The notes beneath the pieces are model-generated. The model made no database searches. It worked only from the letters and a program-made list of their open reading frames with translations, and was not told the DNA's origin. Below, one piece after another: positions 10,224 through 20,122 of a DNA stretch of 64,000 nucleotides. Source of the stretch: Hyphomicrobiales bacterium (lineage in GTDB: Bacteria > Pseudomonadota > Alphaproteobacteria > Rhizobiales > Rhizobiaceae); assembly GCA_900470285.1 (NCBI GenBank), contig UCAG01000005.1:564921-628920 (forward strand), in the 5' to 3' direction. Both the position numbers and the translations under genes were made by a program. Numbering within the stretch: position 1 is the first letter of the stretch; each line of letters opens with the position of its first letter.

Positions 10224-11051
10224 ATGAGCATTGATAATCTGCCGCCACTGCGTGATGTGATTGAACGTCACGAACTGAATGCCAAAAAATCCCTCGGCCA
10301 GAACTTCCTGCTCGATCTCAATCTGACATCCAAAATTGCCCGACAGGCCGGCGACTTGCAGGATCAGCCGGTGATTGAAGTCGGCCCCGGCCCTGGCGGC
10401 CTGACACGCGCTATTCTTGCACAGGGCGGCATTGTCACGGCAATCGAGCGTGATGAGCGCTGCCTGCCTGCTCTGGAGGAAATCGCCGCGGAATATCCGG
10501 GGCGTTTACGTGTCATTTCCGGTGATGCATTACAGCAGGATTTCAAGGCGCTATTTCCTGATCCGGCCAAAAAGCCGAAAATCATCGCCAATCTGCCTTA
10601 TAATGTCGGCACGCAATTGCTGATCGGCTGGTTGCTGAGTGAGCCATGGCCGCCTTTTTACAGTTCTATGACCCTGATGTTCCAGAAGGAAGTTGCCGAA
10701 CGCATTGTTGCCCGTGCCGGTGATGATGCCTATGGCCGCCTTGGTGTGCTGGCCGGATGGCGCACACAGTCTAAAATCGCCTTTGATCTGCCGCCGCAGG
10801 CTTTCACACCGCCGCCGAAAGTCACATCTGCCGTTGTGCATATGATCCCGCGGGAAGAACCGCTGGCCTGCCCGCCGCAGCTTCTGGAGCGGGTAACGCA
10901 AGCGGCATTCGGTCAGCGCCGCAAGATGCTGCGCCAGAGCCTCAAGCCGCTTGGTGGTGAAGCCCTGCTCAATAAAGCAGGTATTGACCCGACACGCCGT
11001 GCAGAGACACTGAGCGTCGAAGAATTTGTGCATCTTGCAAACCAGCTCTGA
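10224..11051 (+). CDS. rsmA: 16S rRNA (adenine1518/1519-N6,N6) dimethyltransferase
   Basis: Dimethylates two adjacent adenines in the 3' hairpin of 16S rRNA late in 30S assembly (KsgA). The 275-residue protein has GQNFLLD near 27, the SAM-binding motif [14 protein letters not shown] (about 52-65) and the adenine-binding NLPYNVGT (about 122-129). It abuts pdxA and ends at a strong terminator. Confidence 0.95.
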   Translation: MSIDNLPPLRDVIERHELNAKKSLGQNFLLDLNLTSKIARQAGDLQDQPVIEVGPGPGGLTRAILAQGGIVTAIERDERCLPALEEIAAEYPGRLRVISGDALQQDFKALFPDPAKKPKIIANLPYNVGTQLLIGWLLSEPWPPFYSSMTLMFQKEVAERIVARAGDDAYGRLGVLAGWRTQSKIAFDLPPQAFTPPPKVTSAVVHMIPREEPLACPPQLLERVTQAAFGQRRKMLRQSLKPLGGEALLNKAGIDPTRRAETLSVEEFVHLANQL

Positions 11052-11058
11052 GATATAA

Positions 11059-11087
11059 AAAAACCGCCTTACGGCGGTTTTTCTTTT
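11059..11087 (+). terminator. rsmA terminator, probably shared with gmk
   Basis: AAAACCGCC-TTAC-GGCGGTTTT followed by TCTTTT. It lies between convergent rsmA and gmk and has T-rich flanks on both strands. Confidence 0.85.
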
Positions 11088-11103
11088 CAGACTTATTGGG
11101 AAC

Positions 11104-11763
11104 TTAAGAAGGCTGCTCTTCCAGCAAACCATTCACGAATTCAAACAGACCCGGACGGCGGTCGCGGCGCAGACGCTCTGCCATGACAATGGACTTCACA
11201 GCGGCATAGGACTGGTTCAGATCTTCATTGATAACAATGTAATCATATTTGCTCCATTTCTGGATTTCAAAACGCGCATTGTTCAGACGTGTTTCAATCA
11301 CTTCAGGCGTATCTTCCGCACGGCGGTTCAGACGCATCTGAAGTTCTTTCATGGTCGGCGGCAAAATGAAGATCGATACGACATCGGCCGGCATTTTGGC
11401 CTGAAGCTGTTCCGCACCCTGCCAGTCAATGTCAAACAACATATCACGACCGTCTGCCAACGCGTTTTCCGCAGTCTCACGCAGCGTTCCGTAATAATTG
11501 CCATGCACCTCTGCCCATTCAATCAGGGCATCGCTGTCCCGCAGGCGCTCGAATTCACGCACACTTTTAAAGTGGTAGTGAACGCCCTCAATCTCGCTGG
11601 CGCGACGCTGACGGGTTGTCACGCTCACGGACAGGGAAAGATCCATATCGCGATCTTCCAGTAACAAACGTGCAATCGTTGACTTACCCGCGCCTGACGG
11701 CGAAGAAATGACCAACATAAGGCCGCGTCGTGCGACAGCATTTTCCACGAAGGAGATGGCCAT
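11104..11763 (-). CDS. gmk: Guanylate kinase
   Basis: Phosphorylates GMP to GDP. The P-loop [10 protein letters not shown] is at about residues 19-28, and the GMP-binding region and lid contain EGVHYHF and YGTLRE. The 219-residue length is normal. The ATG at 11763 is preceded by GGAG about 11 nt upstream. It lies downstream of yicC on the same strand, an association also seen in enterobacteria. Confidence 0.95.
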   Translation of the reverse strand: MAISFVENAVARRGLMLVISSPSGAGKSTIARLLLEDRDMDLSLSVSVTTRQRRASEIEGVHYHFKSVREFERLRDSDALIEWAEVHGNYYGTLRETAENALADGRDMLFDIDWQGAEQLQAKMPADVVSIFILPPTMKELQMRLNRRAEDTPEVIETRLNNARFEIQKWSKYDYIVINEDLNQSYAAVKSIVMAERLRRDRRPGLFEFVNGLLEEQPS

Positions 11764-11928
11764 AATCTATTCTGCTCCAGATTCTCTGCTTACTGCTATG
11801 TCTGATATCATTGCGCCGCAATGATGTCTCTTTTGTTCTCTCTTTTCACAGCAATTGCGGCGTTTTTTAGTTATTAAAGCATTACCTGATCTTCACTATA
11901 CGCGGAGCGGAAACGCTTGCAATCTTTA

Positions 11929-12858
11929 CTATTCAAGGTTCTGAACCTGTTCACGGAACTGATCAACAACCGCTTTCAGCTCAAGGCCGATTGCGGTAAT
12001 ACTGGCTGCATTGGACTTTGAACACAGCGTGTTGGTTTCGCGATTGAATTCCTGCGACAGAAAATCGAGCTTACGTCCCGCAGGGCCGCCGTCGTTGAGC
12101 AATTTATGTGCCGCAGCCACATGCATATCCAGCCGGTCAAGCTCCTCCTGAATATCAGCTTTAGTGGCAAGAAATGCTGCTTCCATATGCAGCCGCTGTT
12201 CGTCCAGCACGATAGCCGCACTGCGATTGCTATTCATAGCATCCAGCAACAATGCCACCTGCCCGGCAAGGCGCTCACGGATCGCTTCAGCACTGCGGGA
12301 CGCATCCTGACGCGCCTGCACTGCCAGTTCCGCAATCCGGTCAACATGGCTGCCAAGCAGATCGGACAGGCGCTTGCCCTCCTGCAGACGCATCAGTTTC
12401 AGCGCGTCCAGTGTTTCATCAAAGGATGACAGCAATACGGCTTTCAATGCTGCTTTCCCAGCATCGTCGCTCAAAGCCTGCGGCGGCTCCAGAATACCGC
12501 GCAAGTTCAGCACAGCATCCACACTGGCGGGTGCCAGACCATATTGGTTCTGCAACTGCTGCGCTGTCTGCATAACCTTGCTCAGCAAATCTTCATTAAT
12601 AACCAGCGCCGTCTGCGCCTCCGGCTCTTCAATTGTCAGGCTGACCTGAAACGATCCGCGGGCAAAAACGCGTCCCAAAGCTGACCGCAATTGCAGTTCA
12701 AGATCATCAAAACCGTTCGGAATACGAAAACGGGCATCAAGCCCTTTACCGTTCACACAACGAATTTCCCAGCTGATCCGCGTCTGCGCATTCTCATCCG
12801 CACCCGACATGAATGTCGCTGTATGGCGGGCGAAACCGGTCATGCTCTGTACTGTCAT
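11929..12858 (-). CDS. yicC: YicC family endoribonuclease
   Basis: The 309-residue protein begins VQSMTGFAR, the hallmark N-terminus of the YicC/YloC family, and ends with the conserved EFNRETNTLCSKS segment and a C-terminal helical DUF1732 region. Family members are stress-associated endoribonucleases. It lies between mltG and gmk on the same strand. A terminator separates it from mltG, so it may have its own promoter. Confidence 0.9.
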   Translation of the reverse strand: MTVQSMTGFARHTATFMSGADENAQTRISWEIRCVNGKGLDARFRIPNGFDDLELQLRSALGRVFARGSFQVSLTIEEPEAQTALVINEDLLSKVMQTAQQLQNQYGLAPASVDAVLNLRGILEPPQALSDDAGKAALKAVLLSSFDETLDALKLMRLQEGKRLSDLLGSHVDRIAELAVQARQDASRSAEAIRERLAGQVALLLDAMNSNRSAAIVLDEQRLHMEAAFLATKADIQEELDRLDMHVAAAHKLLNDGGPAGRKLDFLSQEFNRETNTLCSKSNAASITAIGLELKAVVDQFREQVQNLE

Positions 12859-12904
12859 CTTAAAACCCGTTATCTGCGCCGTTTATCTTTGAAACCGGCT
12901 TTTG

Positions 12905-12935
12905 CAAAAATGCCGTCCGGGCGGCCGGACGGCAT
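12905..12935 (-). terminator. mltG terminator
   Basis: On the minus strand ATGCCGTCCGG pairs with CCGGACGGCAT and is followed by TTTTGC, about 30 bp past the mltG stop. Confidence 0.8.
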
Positions 12936-12966
12936 CATATTTTATCTATGCCTTTAATTACAAGTT

Positions 12967-14409
12967 TTATGGAGCCGGCGTAGTTGCAGTGCCATTTGTT
13001 CCTGCCGCCGGATTTTCCTTGCGCTGACGCTCAACATCACGCCATTTACGCACATTTTCATTATGCTCTTTCAGCGTTGCCGCGAAGACATGACCACCGG
13101 TACCGTCCGCCACGAAATACAGATCCTGGGTATCCAGCGGATTAGCGACAGCTTCCAGAGCATCGCGCCCCGGATTGGCAATCGGTGTCGGCGGCAGGCC
13201 TTTGATAATATAGGTATTATAGGCCGTTTCTTTTTCGATATCCGACTTATAGATCGGGCGGTCTGCAGGTTTGCCGCGTCCGCCGAAAATACCGTAAATA
13301 ATTGTCGGATCAGATTGCAGGCGCATACCCGTATTCAGACGGTTCACGAAAACCGAAGCCACATGCGGGCGCTCGGATGCCACACCGGTTTCCTTCTCAA
13401 CGATGGAAGCCAATGTCACAAATTCATTTTTGTCTTTGACCGGAAGACCGTCACGGCGCTTGGCCCAGACTTCATCCACCAGTTTGGCCTGCGCGGTTTT
13501 CAGACGATTGACCACTTCCACACGCGGTGTACCGCGTGTGAAGCTCAGCGTATCTGCTACCAGACTGCCTTCAACCGGCAGTTCTTTCGGCAGGTCGCCG
13601 GAAAGCAGTTCGCTATTGGCAATACGGTCGAAAATCTGCTGGACAGTCAGGCCTTCAGGAATGGTCACTGAATGCATCAGCGACTTACCTTCAACAAAGA
13701 TATTCATAATATCACGCATGGAAGCACGGGCAGGAATGGCATATTCACCGGCCTTCATGCTCTTTTCCAGACCATAAGCGCGTGCGCCATAGCGGAAAAT
13801 CCGTGCATCGGTAATCAGATCTGCGCGCTCCAGCTGGTCGGATATTTCAATAATACCGCTGCCGCGCTTCACAAAGAAGGTCGAATCCTGTGACAGAGGC
13901 CCTTCAGTTGTGAACTGAACCTTGCCAAAATAGAACAAAGCGCCCATGCCGATCACCAGAAAAACCAGCATAGACAGCATGAAATTGGCAAAAACCACAA
14001 TCTGGCTGCGGGCATGACGCGAACGTTTGCGCTTCTTCGGCGCTGGCGGCGGTGTGCCCGGTTCAGGACGCAGTGCTTCGCTTGCCGATTTCAGGACCAG
14101 AGGTCCTGTTGCCGGTTCAGCTGCATCGGGTGTCACGGATTTTTCAGCTTTTACAGCGGCTTCCGGCTGAGCCGGCGTTGCTGCCGGAGCTGAAGCAGGC
14201 GCAGCAGGTGCTGCGGCGATTTCCGGAGAAACCGGTGCAACAATTGCATTTTCATCAGAAGTAACATGCTTATGAGCGCTCGCAGGTGCAGCGCTCCCCG
14301 TATGAGATGGTGACGCACTATTCTGAGCAGCACTATCAGAAACGACAGGCTGACCAGCAGATTTATTTTCAGATGATTGGTCTGACGTCACACTTACACT
14401 CCGGTTCAA
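12967..14409 (-). CDS. mltG: Endolytic murein transglycosylase MltG (YceG)
   Basis: Membrane-bound lytic transglycosylase that cuts nascent glycan strands and so sets their length. The 480-residue protein has an unusually long cytoplasmic N-terminus (about 1-130) rich in alanine, proline and serine and ending in a KKRKRSRHAR basic patch. One membrane helix follows (about 140-163), then a LysM-like region and the YceG domain. The catalytic glutamate lies in LASIVEKET and the conserved LQSDPTIIYG follows. Located just downstream of fabF, as is common in Rhizobiales. Confidence 0.93.
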   Translation of the reverse strand: MNRSVSVTSDQSSENKSAGQPVVSDSAAQNSASPSHTGSAAPASAHKHVTSDENAIVAPVSPEIAAAPAAPASAPAATPAQPEAAVKAEKSVTPDAAEPATGPLVLKSASEALRPEPGTPPPAPKKRKRSRHARSQIVVFANFMLSMLVFLVIGMGALFYFGKVQFTTEGPLSQDSTFFVKRGSGIIEISDQLERADLITDARIFRYGARAYGLEKSMKAGEYAIPARASMRDIMNIFVEGKSLMHSVTIPEGLTVQQIFDRIANSELLSGDLPKELPVEGSLVADTLSFTRGTPRVEVVNRLKTAQAKLVDEVWAKRRDGLPVKDKNEFVTLASIVEKETGVASERPHVASVFVNRLNTGMRLQSDPTIIYGIFGGRGKPADRPIYKSDIEKETAYNTYIIKGLPPTPIANPGRDALEAVANPLDTQDLYFVADGTGGHVFAATLKEHNENVRKWRDVERQRKENPAAGTNGTATTPAP

Positions 14410-14635
14410 CCCGACCTGCTGGCAATTACAACCAAAGGCCTGAGCCGATTAATCTGTATTTTTAGTTTCTTCACTTAGTGGGCACAATAATTGCGGCAAA
14501 AGCACGAATGCCGCAACCCGTGAACAAAGCTTTCGACAGAAAGAATCCATATTTAAGAGAGTATTTTGATCTGAAATACGGATTGCTTGTGTCTGTCGTT
14601 CAAAAACGGCTTTAGCCGTCCCAATATAGCTCTTA

Positions 14636-14665
14636 ATAAAAGGCCGCCTTCACTGAAAGCGGCCT
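14636..14665 (-). terminator. fabF terminator
   Basis: On the minus strand AGGCCGC pairs with GCGGCCT and is followed by TTTATT, 28 bp after the fabF stop. Confidence 0.75.
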
Positions 14666-14692
14666 CTTCATTCCCTCAGCTAAAATGCTGTA

Positions 14693-15955
14693 TCAGGCCT
14701 GATAACGACGCAGGATCAGCGAAGCATTGGTACCGCCGAAGCCGAACGAATTCGACACAGCAATATCAATCTGACGGGCGCGCGGCTTATGCGGCACCAG
14801 ATCGATTTTGGTGCTGACCGACGGATTGTCGAGATTAAGCGTTGCAGGCGCAATATTATCGCGGATTGCCAGTGTCGAGAAAATCGCTTCTGCCGCACCC
14901 GCTGCACCGAGCAGGTGACCGATCGAGGATTTGGTAGAGGACATGGAAATCTTCGAGGCTGAATCTCCGACAACACGTTCAACAGCAGCCAGTTCGAGCG
15001 TATCAGCCATGGTCGAGGTGCCGTGAGCATTGATATAATCAACAGCATCCGGTGTGATTTTGGCACTGCGCAGGGCAGCTTCCATGCAGCGCTGCGCGCC
15101 TTCACCGTTCTCACTTGGCGCAGTGATGTGATAAGCATCGCCGGACATGCCGTAACCGATCACTTCTGCATAGATTTTCGCACCGCGTGCCAGCGCATGT
15201 TCCAGCTCTTCGAGAACCACAACGCCTGCACCTTCACCCATAACAAAACCGTCACGGTCTTCGTCATAAGGACGCGATGCCGCTGTCGGATCATCATTCC
15301 GCTTGGTAGACAGCGCCTTACAGGCAGCAAAACCGGCCAGCGAAATACGGCTGACAGGAGATTCTGTACCACCGGCAACCATCACATCAGCATCACCGAA
15401 AGCAATCATACGGGCAGCATCACCGATAGCATGTGTACCGGTAGCGCAGGCAGTGACTACGGAGTGGTTCGGGCCGCGCAGCTTGTGCTTGATCGAAACA
15501 TGGCCGGAAGCCAGATTGATCAGACGACCCGGAATGAAGAAAGGCGAAATACGGCGCGGACCTTTGTCGCGCATCGTATAACCGGCCTCAACAATACCTT
15601 CGATACCGCCGATACCGGAACCGATCAGCACGCCGGTGCGGATCTGGTCTTCATCGCTTTCCGGATGCCAGTTTGCATCATCCAGAGCCTGATCGGCAGC
15701 GCCGACCGCATAGACGATGAAAGGATCAACTTTACGCTGTTCCTTTGGTTCCATATAGAGATCAGCGTTGAATGTGCCGTCTGTGCCATCGCCGACAGGA
15801 ATACGGCAGGCAATCTGACAGGCAAGGTCGTCAACTTCGAATTCGGTCACGCGGCGCGCTGCGCTTTGGCCTGCGAGCAAACGCTTCCAGGTTTCTTCAA
15901 CACCATTTGCCAAAGGTGACACCAGGCCAAGACCGGTAACGACGACTCTTCTCAT
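14693..15955 (-). CDS. fabF: 3-oxoacyl-ACP synthase II
   Basis: Condensing enzyme that elongates acyl-ACP with malonyl-ACP. The catalytic Cys-His-His triad is visible: TACATGTHA (Cys near 168), HGTSTM (near 307) and SSIGHLLGAAG (near 345). The C-terminal NSFGFGGTNAS glycine-rich loop is intact and the 420-residue length is typical. It is the distal gene of the fabD-fabG-acpP-fabF cluster, separated from acpP by a 409-bp gap with its own hairpin. Confidence 0.96.
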   Translation of the reverse strand: MRRVVVTGLGLVSPLANGVEETWKRLLAGQSAARRVTEFEVDDLACQIACRIPVGDGTDGTFNADLYMEPKEQRKVDPFIVYAVGAADQALDDANWHPESDEDQIRTGVLIGSGIGGIEGIVEAGYTMRDKGPRRISPFFIPGRLINLASGHVSIKHKLRGPNHSVVTACATGTHAIGDAARMIAFGDADVMVAGGTESPVSRISLAGFAACKALSTKRNDDPTAASRPYDEDRDGFVMGEGAGVVVLEELEHALARGAKIYAEVIGYGMSGDAYHITAPSENGEGAQRCMEAALRSAKITPDAVDYINAHGTSTMADTLELAAVERVVGDSASKISMSSTKSSIGHLLGAAGAAEAIFSTLAIRDNIAPATLNLDNPSVSTKIDLVPHKPRARQIDIAVSNSFGFGGTNASLILRRYQA

Positions 15956-16171
15956 ATGTATCCTTCCCCGCGCCTGATCCTGTCTCTCACTGATTCAATA
16001 TCAGTTGCAGGCAGCGCAGATTAATCAACTGCGTAATATCCCGACCGGAATCGATCAAGCGTTAGAATTACGCAGAATTAATAGATTGTTACAGTGCTTT
16101 TGTGGAGTAATTAATTACAGATCCGCAAATAGAACTGCATATCAGGCTCACGAACTGTTTAAATAACGCCC

Positions 16172-16275
16172 AGAGCGGTAACACCCAGTTTGGATCACTA
16201 CGCTCGCTCTTGCTTTTATTTATCGCATTCTCACTGCAGCCAAATTGAAACAATTTGGCTGTGAAATGCTCCAGC
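16172..16275. repeat. RIME-like intergenic repeat
   Basis: Starts AGAGCGG, contains CGCTCGCTCTTGCTTTTATTTATCGC split over its middle, and ends GTGAAATGCTCCAG. The end is shared almost exactly with the copy at 36075-36184 (GTGAAATGCTCCGG). An internal CCAAATTGAAACAATTTGG palindrome is present. Confidence 0.55.
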
Positions 16276-16309
16276 CTTATTGAAATATATATCTTTGCTC
16301 AAACGATAA

Positions 16310-16336
16310 GGGCCGGAAGATATGATCTTCCGGCCC
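16310..16336 (-). terminator. acpP terminator
   Basis: GGGCCGGAAGAT and ATCTTCCGGCCC form a perfect 12-bp stem with a 3-nt loop, with TTATCGTTT following on the minus strand. Confidence 0.85.
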
Positions 16337-16364
16337 GATATCTGCCTGCCGATTATACGAATAA

Positions 16365-16601
16365 TCAAGCAGAAGCTTTATCGATGAATTTAACAGCGTC
16401 GCCGACCGTCAGGATGGTTTCAGCTGCATCATCAGGAATTTCTACGCCGAATTCTTCTTCGAAAGCCATTACCAGCTCAACTGTGTCCAGGCTGTCTGCG
16501 CCCAGATCATCAATGAAGCTTGCGCCTTCAGTTACTTTTTCGGCATCTACGCCCAGATGTTCAACAACGATTTTCTTGACGCGTTCTGCGGTGTCGCTCA
16601 T
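16365..16601 (-). CDS. acpP: Acyl carrier protein
   Basis: Small acidic carrier of growing acyl chains. All 78 residues match canonical ACP. The phosphopantetheine attachment serine lies in [10 protein letters not shown] (about residues 34-43). It is flanked by strong terminator and long leader sequence, consistent with its separate high-level transcription. Confidence 0.97.
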   Translation of the reverse strand: MSDTAERVKKIVVEHLGVDAEKVTEGASFIDDLGADSLDTVELVMAFEEEFGVEIPDDAAETILTVGDAVKFIDKASA

Positions 16602-17054
16602 GTCGGACCTCGACCTGTTAATACCATAGCCTTGGTAGCGGCATGGCTGATTGTAATCAAGTGTTAAGATAACTCACCATTGCAACATTCATCACAATGA
16701 AAAGCATCCTGTGGATATTCCTACTGCATAATGCTTGAAACAGAAATGCATTTCAGACGCATTATACAATATATTTCAGTTGCAGCGATTTAACTGCTGC
16801 GCCGTTGAAGCGCAATCATATTTTATCACTGCTGCCGCCACGAAACATAAAACATGCAGCGCAGCAATATTCGGGGCATTATCACGGTTCTGCTGTTTGG
16901 CAAAGTCCATTTTAACAAGCCACCACAGCGAAACAGAGCAAAAACCGTTAAAACAACAGAAAAAAGCGCTTTATTGCTGTATTATCAGCTTTTTAAAGTT
17001 CTTTTATTCATGATTATTCCGGCCGGGACCGTTCAGAAACCGGCCGGATCTTCA
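16602..17054. other. acpP upstream region and fabG 3' hairpin
   Basis: 453 bp without a convincing gene. It contains the fabG hairpin at 17019-17047 and otherwise AT-rich sequence that should include the acpP promoter. Short open frames here have no ribosome sites and no family resemblance. Confidence 0.5.
17019..17047 (-). terminator. fabG hairpin, probable terminator
   Basis: CCGGCCGG-type arms separated by a 14-nt loop, just past the fabG stop. The T tract on the minus side is weak. Confidence 0.5.
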
Positions 17055-17792
17055 TCAGATCATGGCCATACCGCCATTTACGTGCAGGGTCTGGCCTGTC
17101 ACATAAGCGGCTTCATTACTTGCCAGATAGACAACGGCCGATGCAATTTCAGCACCCTGCCCCATGCGCTTCATAGGGATAGCCGACATGATTGTGTCTT
17201 TTTGCTTCTCATTGAGCTTTTCGGTCATAGCCGACTCAATAAAGCCTGGAGCAACGCAGTTCACAGTCACATTGCGTGACGCAATTTCCTGAGCCAGCGA
17301 TTTGGAGAAGCCGATAATACCGGCTTTTGAAGCGCAGTAATTGGCCTGTCCCGGATTACCAGTTACACCGACGATGGATGTAATATTGATAATACGGCCA
17401 AAGCGGCGACGCATCATAGGATGGGTCAGCTCGCGGGTCAGACCGAATACGGAAGTCAGGTTCACTTCGATCACCGCATCCCAGTCTGCATCGCTCATAC
17501 GCACGAACAGACCATCACGGGTGATACCGGCATTATTGACCAGAATATCGACACCTTCGAGCTGCTTCTCCACAGCCTGACCAAGTGCCTTCACTTCTTC
17601 ACGGTCCGAAAGGTTCGCAGGGAAGATATAAGCGCGTTCGCCCAGCTCTTTGGCCAACGCTTCCAGCTTTTCAACGCGGGTGCCGTGCAGAGCAACAATA
17701 GCGCCTTGCGCATGCAGCGCGCGTGCTACTTCTTCACCGATACCGCCGGTTGCACCGGTTACGAGAGCCTTACGGCCAGTCAGATCAAACAT
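17055..17792 (-). CDS. fabG: 3-oxoacyl-ACP reductase
   Basis: NADPH-dependent short-chain dehydrogenase that reduces 3-ketoacyl-ACP. TGATGGIG (about 12-19), NNAG and the catalytic Ser with YCASK (about 151-155) are present, and the 245-residue length is canonical. It lies 107 bp downstream of fabD on the same strand. Confidence 0.96.
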   Translation of the reverse strand: MFDLTGRKALVTGATGGIGEEVARALHAQGAIVALHGTRVEKLEALAKELGERAYIFPANLSDREEVKALGQAVEKQLEGVDILVNNAGITRDGLFVRMSDADWDAVIEVNLTSVFGLTRELTHPMMRRRFGRIINITSIVGVTGNPGQANYCASKAGIIGFSKSLAQEIASRNVTVNCVAPGFIESAMTEKLNEKQKDTIMSAIPMKRMGQGAEIASAVVYLASNEAAYVTGQTLHVNGGMAMI

Positions 17793-17899
17793 GAAATCCT
17801 CTTGAATTCTGGTACGCGGACAATCTTAGCCCGCTTTATAACATTATTTTCAGCGCTTAAAAATCTGAGCAATTACGCCAGCAGCGTCTGCATCTTAAG

Positions 17900-18844
17900 T
17901 TATGCAAGCAGAGCTTGCAGGACAGCATCAATCTCTTCAGCAGTACCGACAGTCACACCGGTTACATCTTTGGAGATGCGGCGTGCCAAGCCGGACAGTA
18001 CTTTGCCTGAGCCGATTTCATAAAGCGTTGTCACGCCGTGACCTGCGAACCATTCAACGGTCTCGCGCCAGCGTACCTGACCTGTAACCTGTTCAACCAG
18101 CAGATCAGCAATTTCAATAGGATCCTTAACCGGAGCAACACGCACATTGGCGATTACCGGCACAACAGGTGCCTGCTTATTAACAGTTGCCAGCGCTTCA
18201 CGCATTGCATTGGCAGCAGGAGCCATCAGGCTGGAATGGAATGGTGCGGAGACCGGCAACATGATTGCGCGCTTTGCACCGCGCTCAGATGCCAACTTGG
18301 CAGCCAGTTCAACAGCAGCTTTGGAACCGGAAATAACCAGCTGGCCACCACCGTTATCATTAGCGATCTGGCACGAACCTTCTGCGGAGGCCTGTTCGCA
18401 AATTGCAAAAACATCAGCATGTTCAAGACCAATGATTGCAGCCATCGCGCCTTCACCAACCGGCACGGCAGCCTGCATTGCATTGCCGCGGATACGCAGC
18501 AAACGGGCAGTATCGGAAATGGAGAATGTACCGGCAGCGCACAGAGCCGAATATTCGCCGAGCGAATGACCGGCAACATAAGCGACTTTATCCTGCAGCT
18601 TTAATCCCTGTGATTCCAGCACCCGCATAACAGCCATTGAAACTGCCATCAGCGCAGGCTGGGCATTTGCAGTCAACGTCAGCTGATCTTCCGGCCCTTC
18701 AAACATCAGGGTTGAGAGTTTTTCACCGAGCGCATCATCAACTTCTTCGAAAACAGCGCGCGCTTCCGGATAGATTTCAGCCAAAGCCTTGCCCATACCG
18801 ACAGCCTGACTGCCCTGTCCCGGAAATGTAAATGCTACAGTCAT
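17900..18844 (-). CDS. fabD: Malonyl-CoA:ACP transacylase
   Basis: Charges ACP with malonate. FTFPGQGSQ opens the protein and the nucleophile serine lies in GHSLGEY (about 93-99). I start at the ATG at 18844 (MTVAFTFPGQ), preceded by AGAGG. The frame extends 15 codons upstream without support. The protein is 314 residues, the usual length. First gene of the fab cluster. Confidence 0.95.
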   Translation of the reverse strand: MTVAFTFPGQGSQAVGMGKALAEIYPEARAVFEEVDDALGEKLSTLMFEGPEDQLTLTANAQPALMAVSMAVMRVLESQGLKLQDKVAYVAGHSLGEYSALCAAGTFSISDTARLLRIRGNAMQAAVPVGEGAMAAIIGLEHADVFAICEQASAEGSCQIANDNGGGQLVISGSKAAVELAAKLASERGAKRAIMLPVSAPFHSSLMAPAANAMREALATVNKQAPVVPVIANVRVAPVKDPIEIADLLVEQVTGQVRWRETVEWFAGHGVTTLYEIGSGKVLSGLARRISKDVTGVTVGTAEEIDAVLQALLA

Positions 18845-19298
18845 TAAAGCCTCTTTATTTTGTATCTGTGTTTGGCGATCCGCACACATATATATTATAT
18901 TGCCTCTGCGGATACGATAAAATTATCTATAACTGCAAAGCCCTGTGCCTTTCAGCCGCTTTCAAGTCAAGTCTTCGCACCTGAAAACCCATATGCATCG
19001 CTGCGATAACCCGTGTTTTTGCCTGCATAAGCGACACAACGCGCATAGCTTTGCTTTTGCCGGTTGCAAAATTTTCAAAAAGCCACTAATAGGCACTCGT
19101 CATTGTCCGGCATCAGCTGGGGGCTGAACGGAGGCCGGATTTAAATATCCGGAGAAATTCTAGCGATTTCAACCTCCCGTGTCTCCGCTCTCGATCGTCT
19201 CGACCCGCGTCCTTTCTTCTCCGTTTTACGGATATAGACAAGTCGCAGAGGCTTAGCCGTTGATCCGGATGGTGGTTTTTTGAAGAAAGGCAAAGACA
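18845..19298. other. Divergent fabD-rpsF promoter and leader region
   Basis: 454 bp between divergent fabD and rpsF. The part from about 19100 is likely the rpsF 5' leader. It has a small hairpin CCGGAT-N6-ATCCGG at about 19135-19152 and polypyrimidine stretches. An autoregulatory S6:S18 site is known in many bacteria, but I cannot identify its motif here with confidence. Confidence 0.4.
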
Positions 19299-19724
19299 AT
19301 GGCTCTTTATGAACATGTGATCCTTGCCCGACAGGATATCTCGCAGCAGCAGGTTGACGCACTGGTAGAACAGTACAAGGGCGTTCTTGAAGCTAACGGT
19401 GGTAAAGTCGGGAAAATCGAAAGCTGGGGACTGCGTCCTCTGACTTATCGTATCAAAAAGAACCGTAAAGCTTACTACACACTGGTAAACATCGATGCTC
19501 CTGCTGCTGCAGTTGCTGAAATGGAACGCCAGATGCGTATTAACGAAGACGTTCTCCGCTTCATGACCATTCGTGTTGAAGAACACGAAGAAGGCCAGTC
19601 AGCAATGCTGAGCCGTCGTGATGACCGTCGTGAACGTGAAGACCGTTTCGGCCGTGATGACGATCGTCCACGCCGTCCGCGTCGTCCACGCGACAACGAA
19701 TCTGCCGGTGAAGGAGAAGAATAA
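19299..19724 (+). CDS. rpsF: 30S ribosomal protein bS6
   Basis: Primary 30S platform protein that binds bS18. The S6 fold spans about residues 1-95, starting [15 protein letters not shown]-terminal tail of about 40 residues is very rich in Arg and Asp and ends in an acidic stretch, as in other Rhizobiales. Its TAA stop shares a base with the rpsR ATG. Confidence 0.97.
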   Translation: MALYEHVILARQDISQQQVDALVEQYKGVLEANGGKVGKIESWGLRPLTYRIKKNRKAYYTLVNIDAPAAAVAEMERQMRINEDVLRFMTIRVEEHEEGQSAMLSRRDDRREREDRFGRDDDRPRRPRRPRDNESAGEGEE

Positions 19725-19972
19725 TGGTTGATATCAATCAGATCCCGACCCGTCGTCCGTTCCATCGTCGTCGTAAGACCTGCCCATTCACAGGTCCTAA
19801 CGCACCGAAGATCGATTACAAGGACATCAAACTCCTGCAGCGTTACATTTCTGAACGCGGCAAGATCGTTCCTTCCCGCATTACAGCTGTAAGTCAGAAG
19901 AAACAGCGCGAACTCGCAAAAGCGATCAAGCGTGCACGTTTCCTCGGCCTGCTGCCATATGTTGTGAAATAA
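19724..19972 (+). CDS. rpsR: 30S ribosomal protein bS18
   Basis: 82-residue basic protein, partner of bS6 on the 30S platform. RRKTCPFTG and [19 protein letters not shown] are conserved S18 segments. Translationally coupled to rpsF by a TAATG overlap. A hairpin (GGGGTGTG/CACACCCC, 19985-20004) follows but lacks a T tract, so readthrough to the next genes is likely. Confidence 0.97.
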   Translation: MVDINQIPTRRPFHRRRKTCPFTGPNAPKIDYKDIKLLQRYISERGKIVPSRITAVSQKKQRELAKAIKRARFLGLLPYVVK

Positions 19973-19983
19973 GATTTTTGATT

Positions 19984-20005
19984 CGGGGTGTGTCCGCACA
20001 CCCCG
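19984..20005 (+). terminator. Hairpin after rpsR, weak terminator
   Basis: A 9-bp GC-rich stem (CGGGGTGTG with CACACCCCG) with a 4-nt loop, but followed by CTTCATACC rather than a T run. It may mark an mRNA 3' end or processing site rather than full termination. Confidence 0.4.
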
Positions 20006-20122
20006 CTTCATACCTTCAGAAATAATGATTTAGTGGCCGCAAGGTCAGGTTGGGAACAGAGCGTTGAAGCGATCGTTCTCTAACTGCAACCGGAAACCTC
20101 CGGGCAGGACAGCAGGATTAAG

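Larger units (their letters stand above)
15956..16364. other. fabF-acpP intergenic region
   Basis: Holds a RIME-like repeat (16172-16275) and the acpP terminator (16310-16336). The part next to 15956 presumably contains the fabF promoter. No gene is visible. Confidence 0.5.

Noticed and set aside
15023-15919. 298-codon plus frame opposite fabF
   Set aside because: Shadow of fabF, with His/Thr/Cys-rich composition typical of antisense frames.
19100-19298. S6:S18-binding autoregulatory leader
   Set aside because: Position is right and CCG-containing segments exist, but I could not fit the known hairpin motif convincingly.
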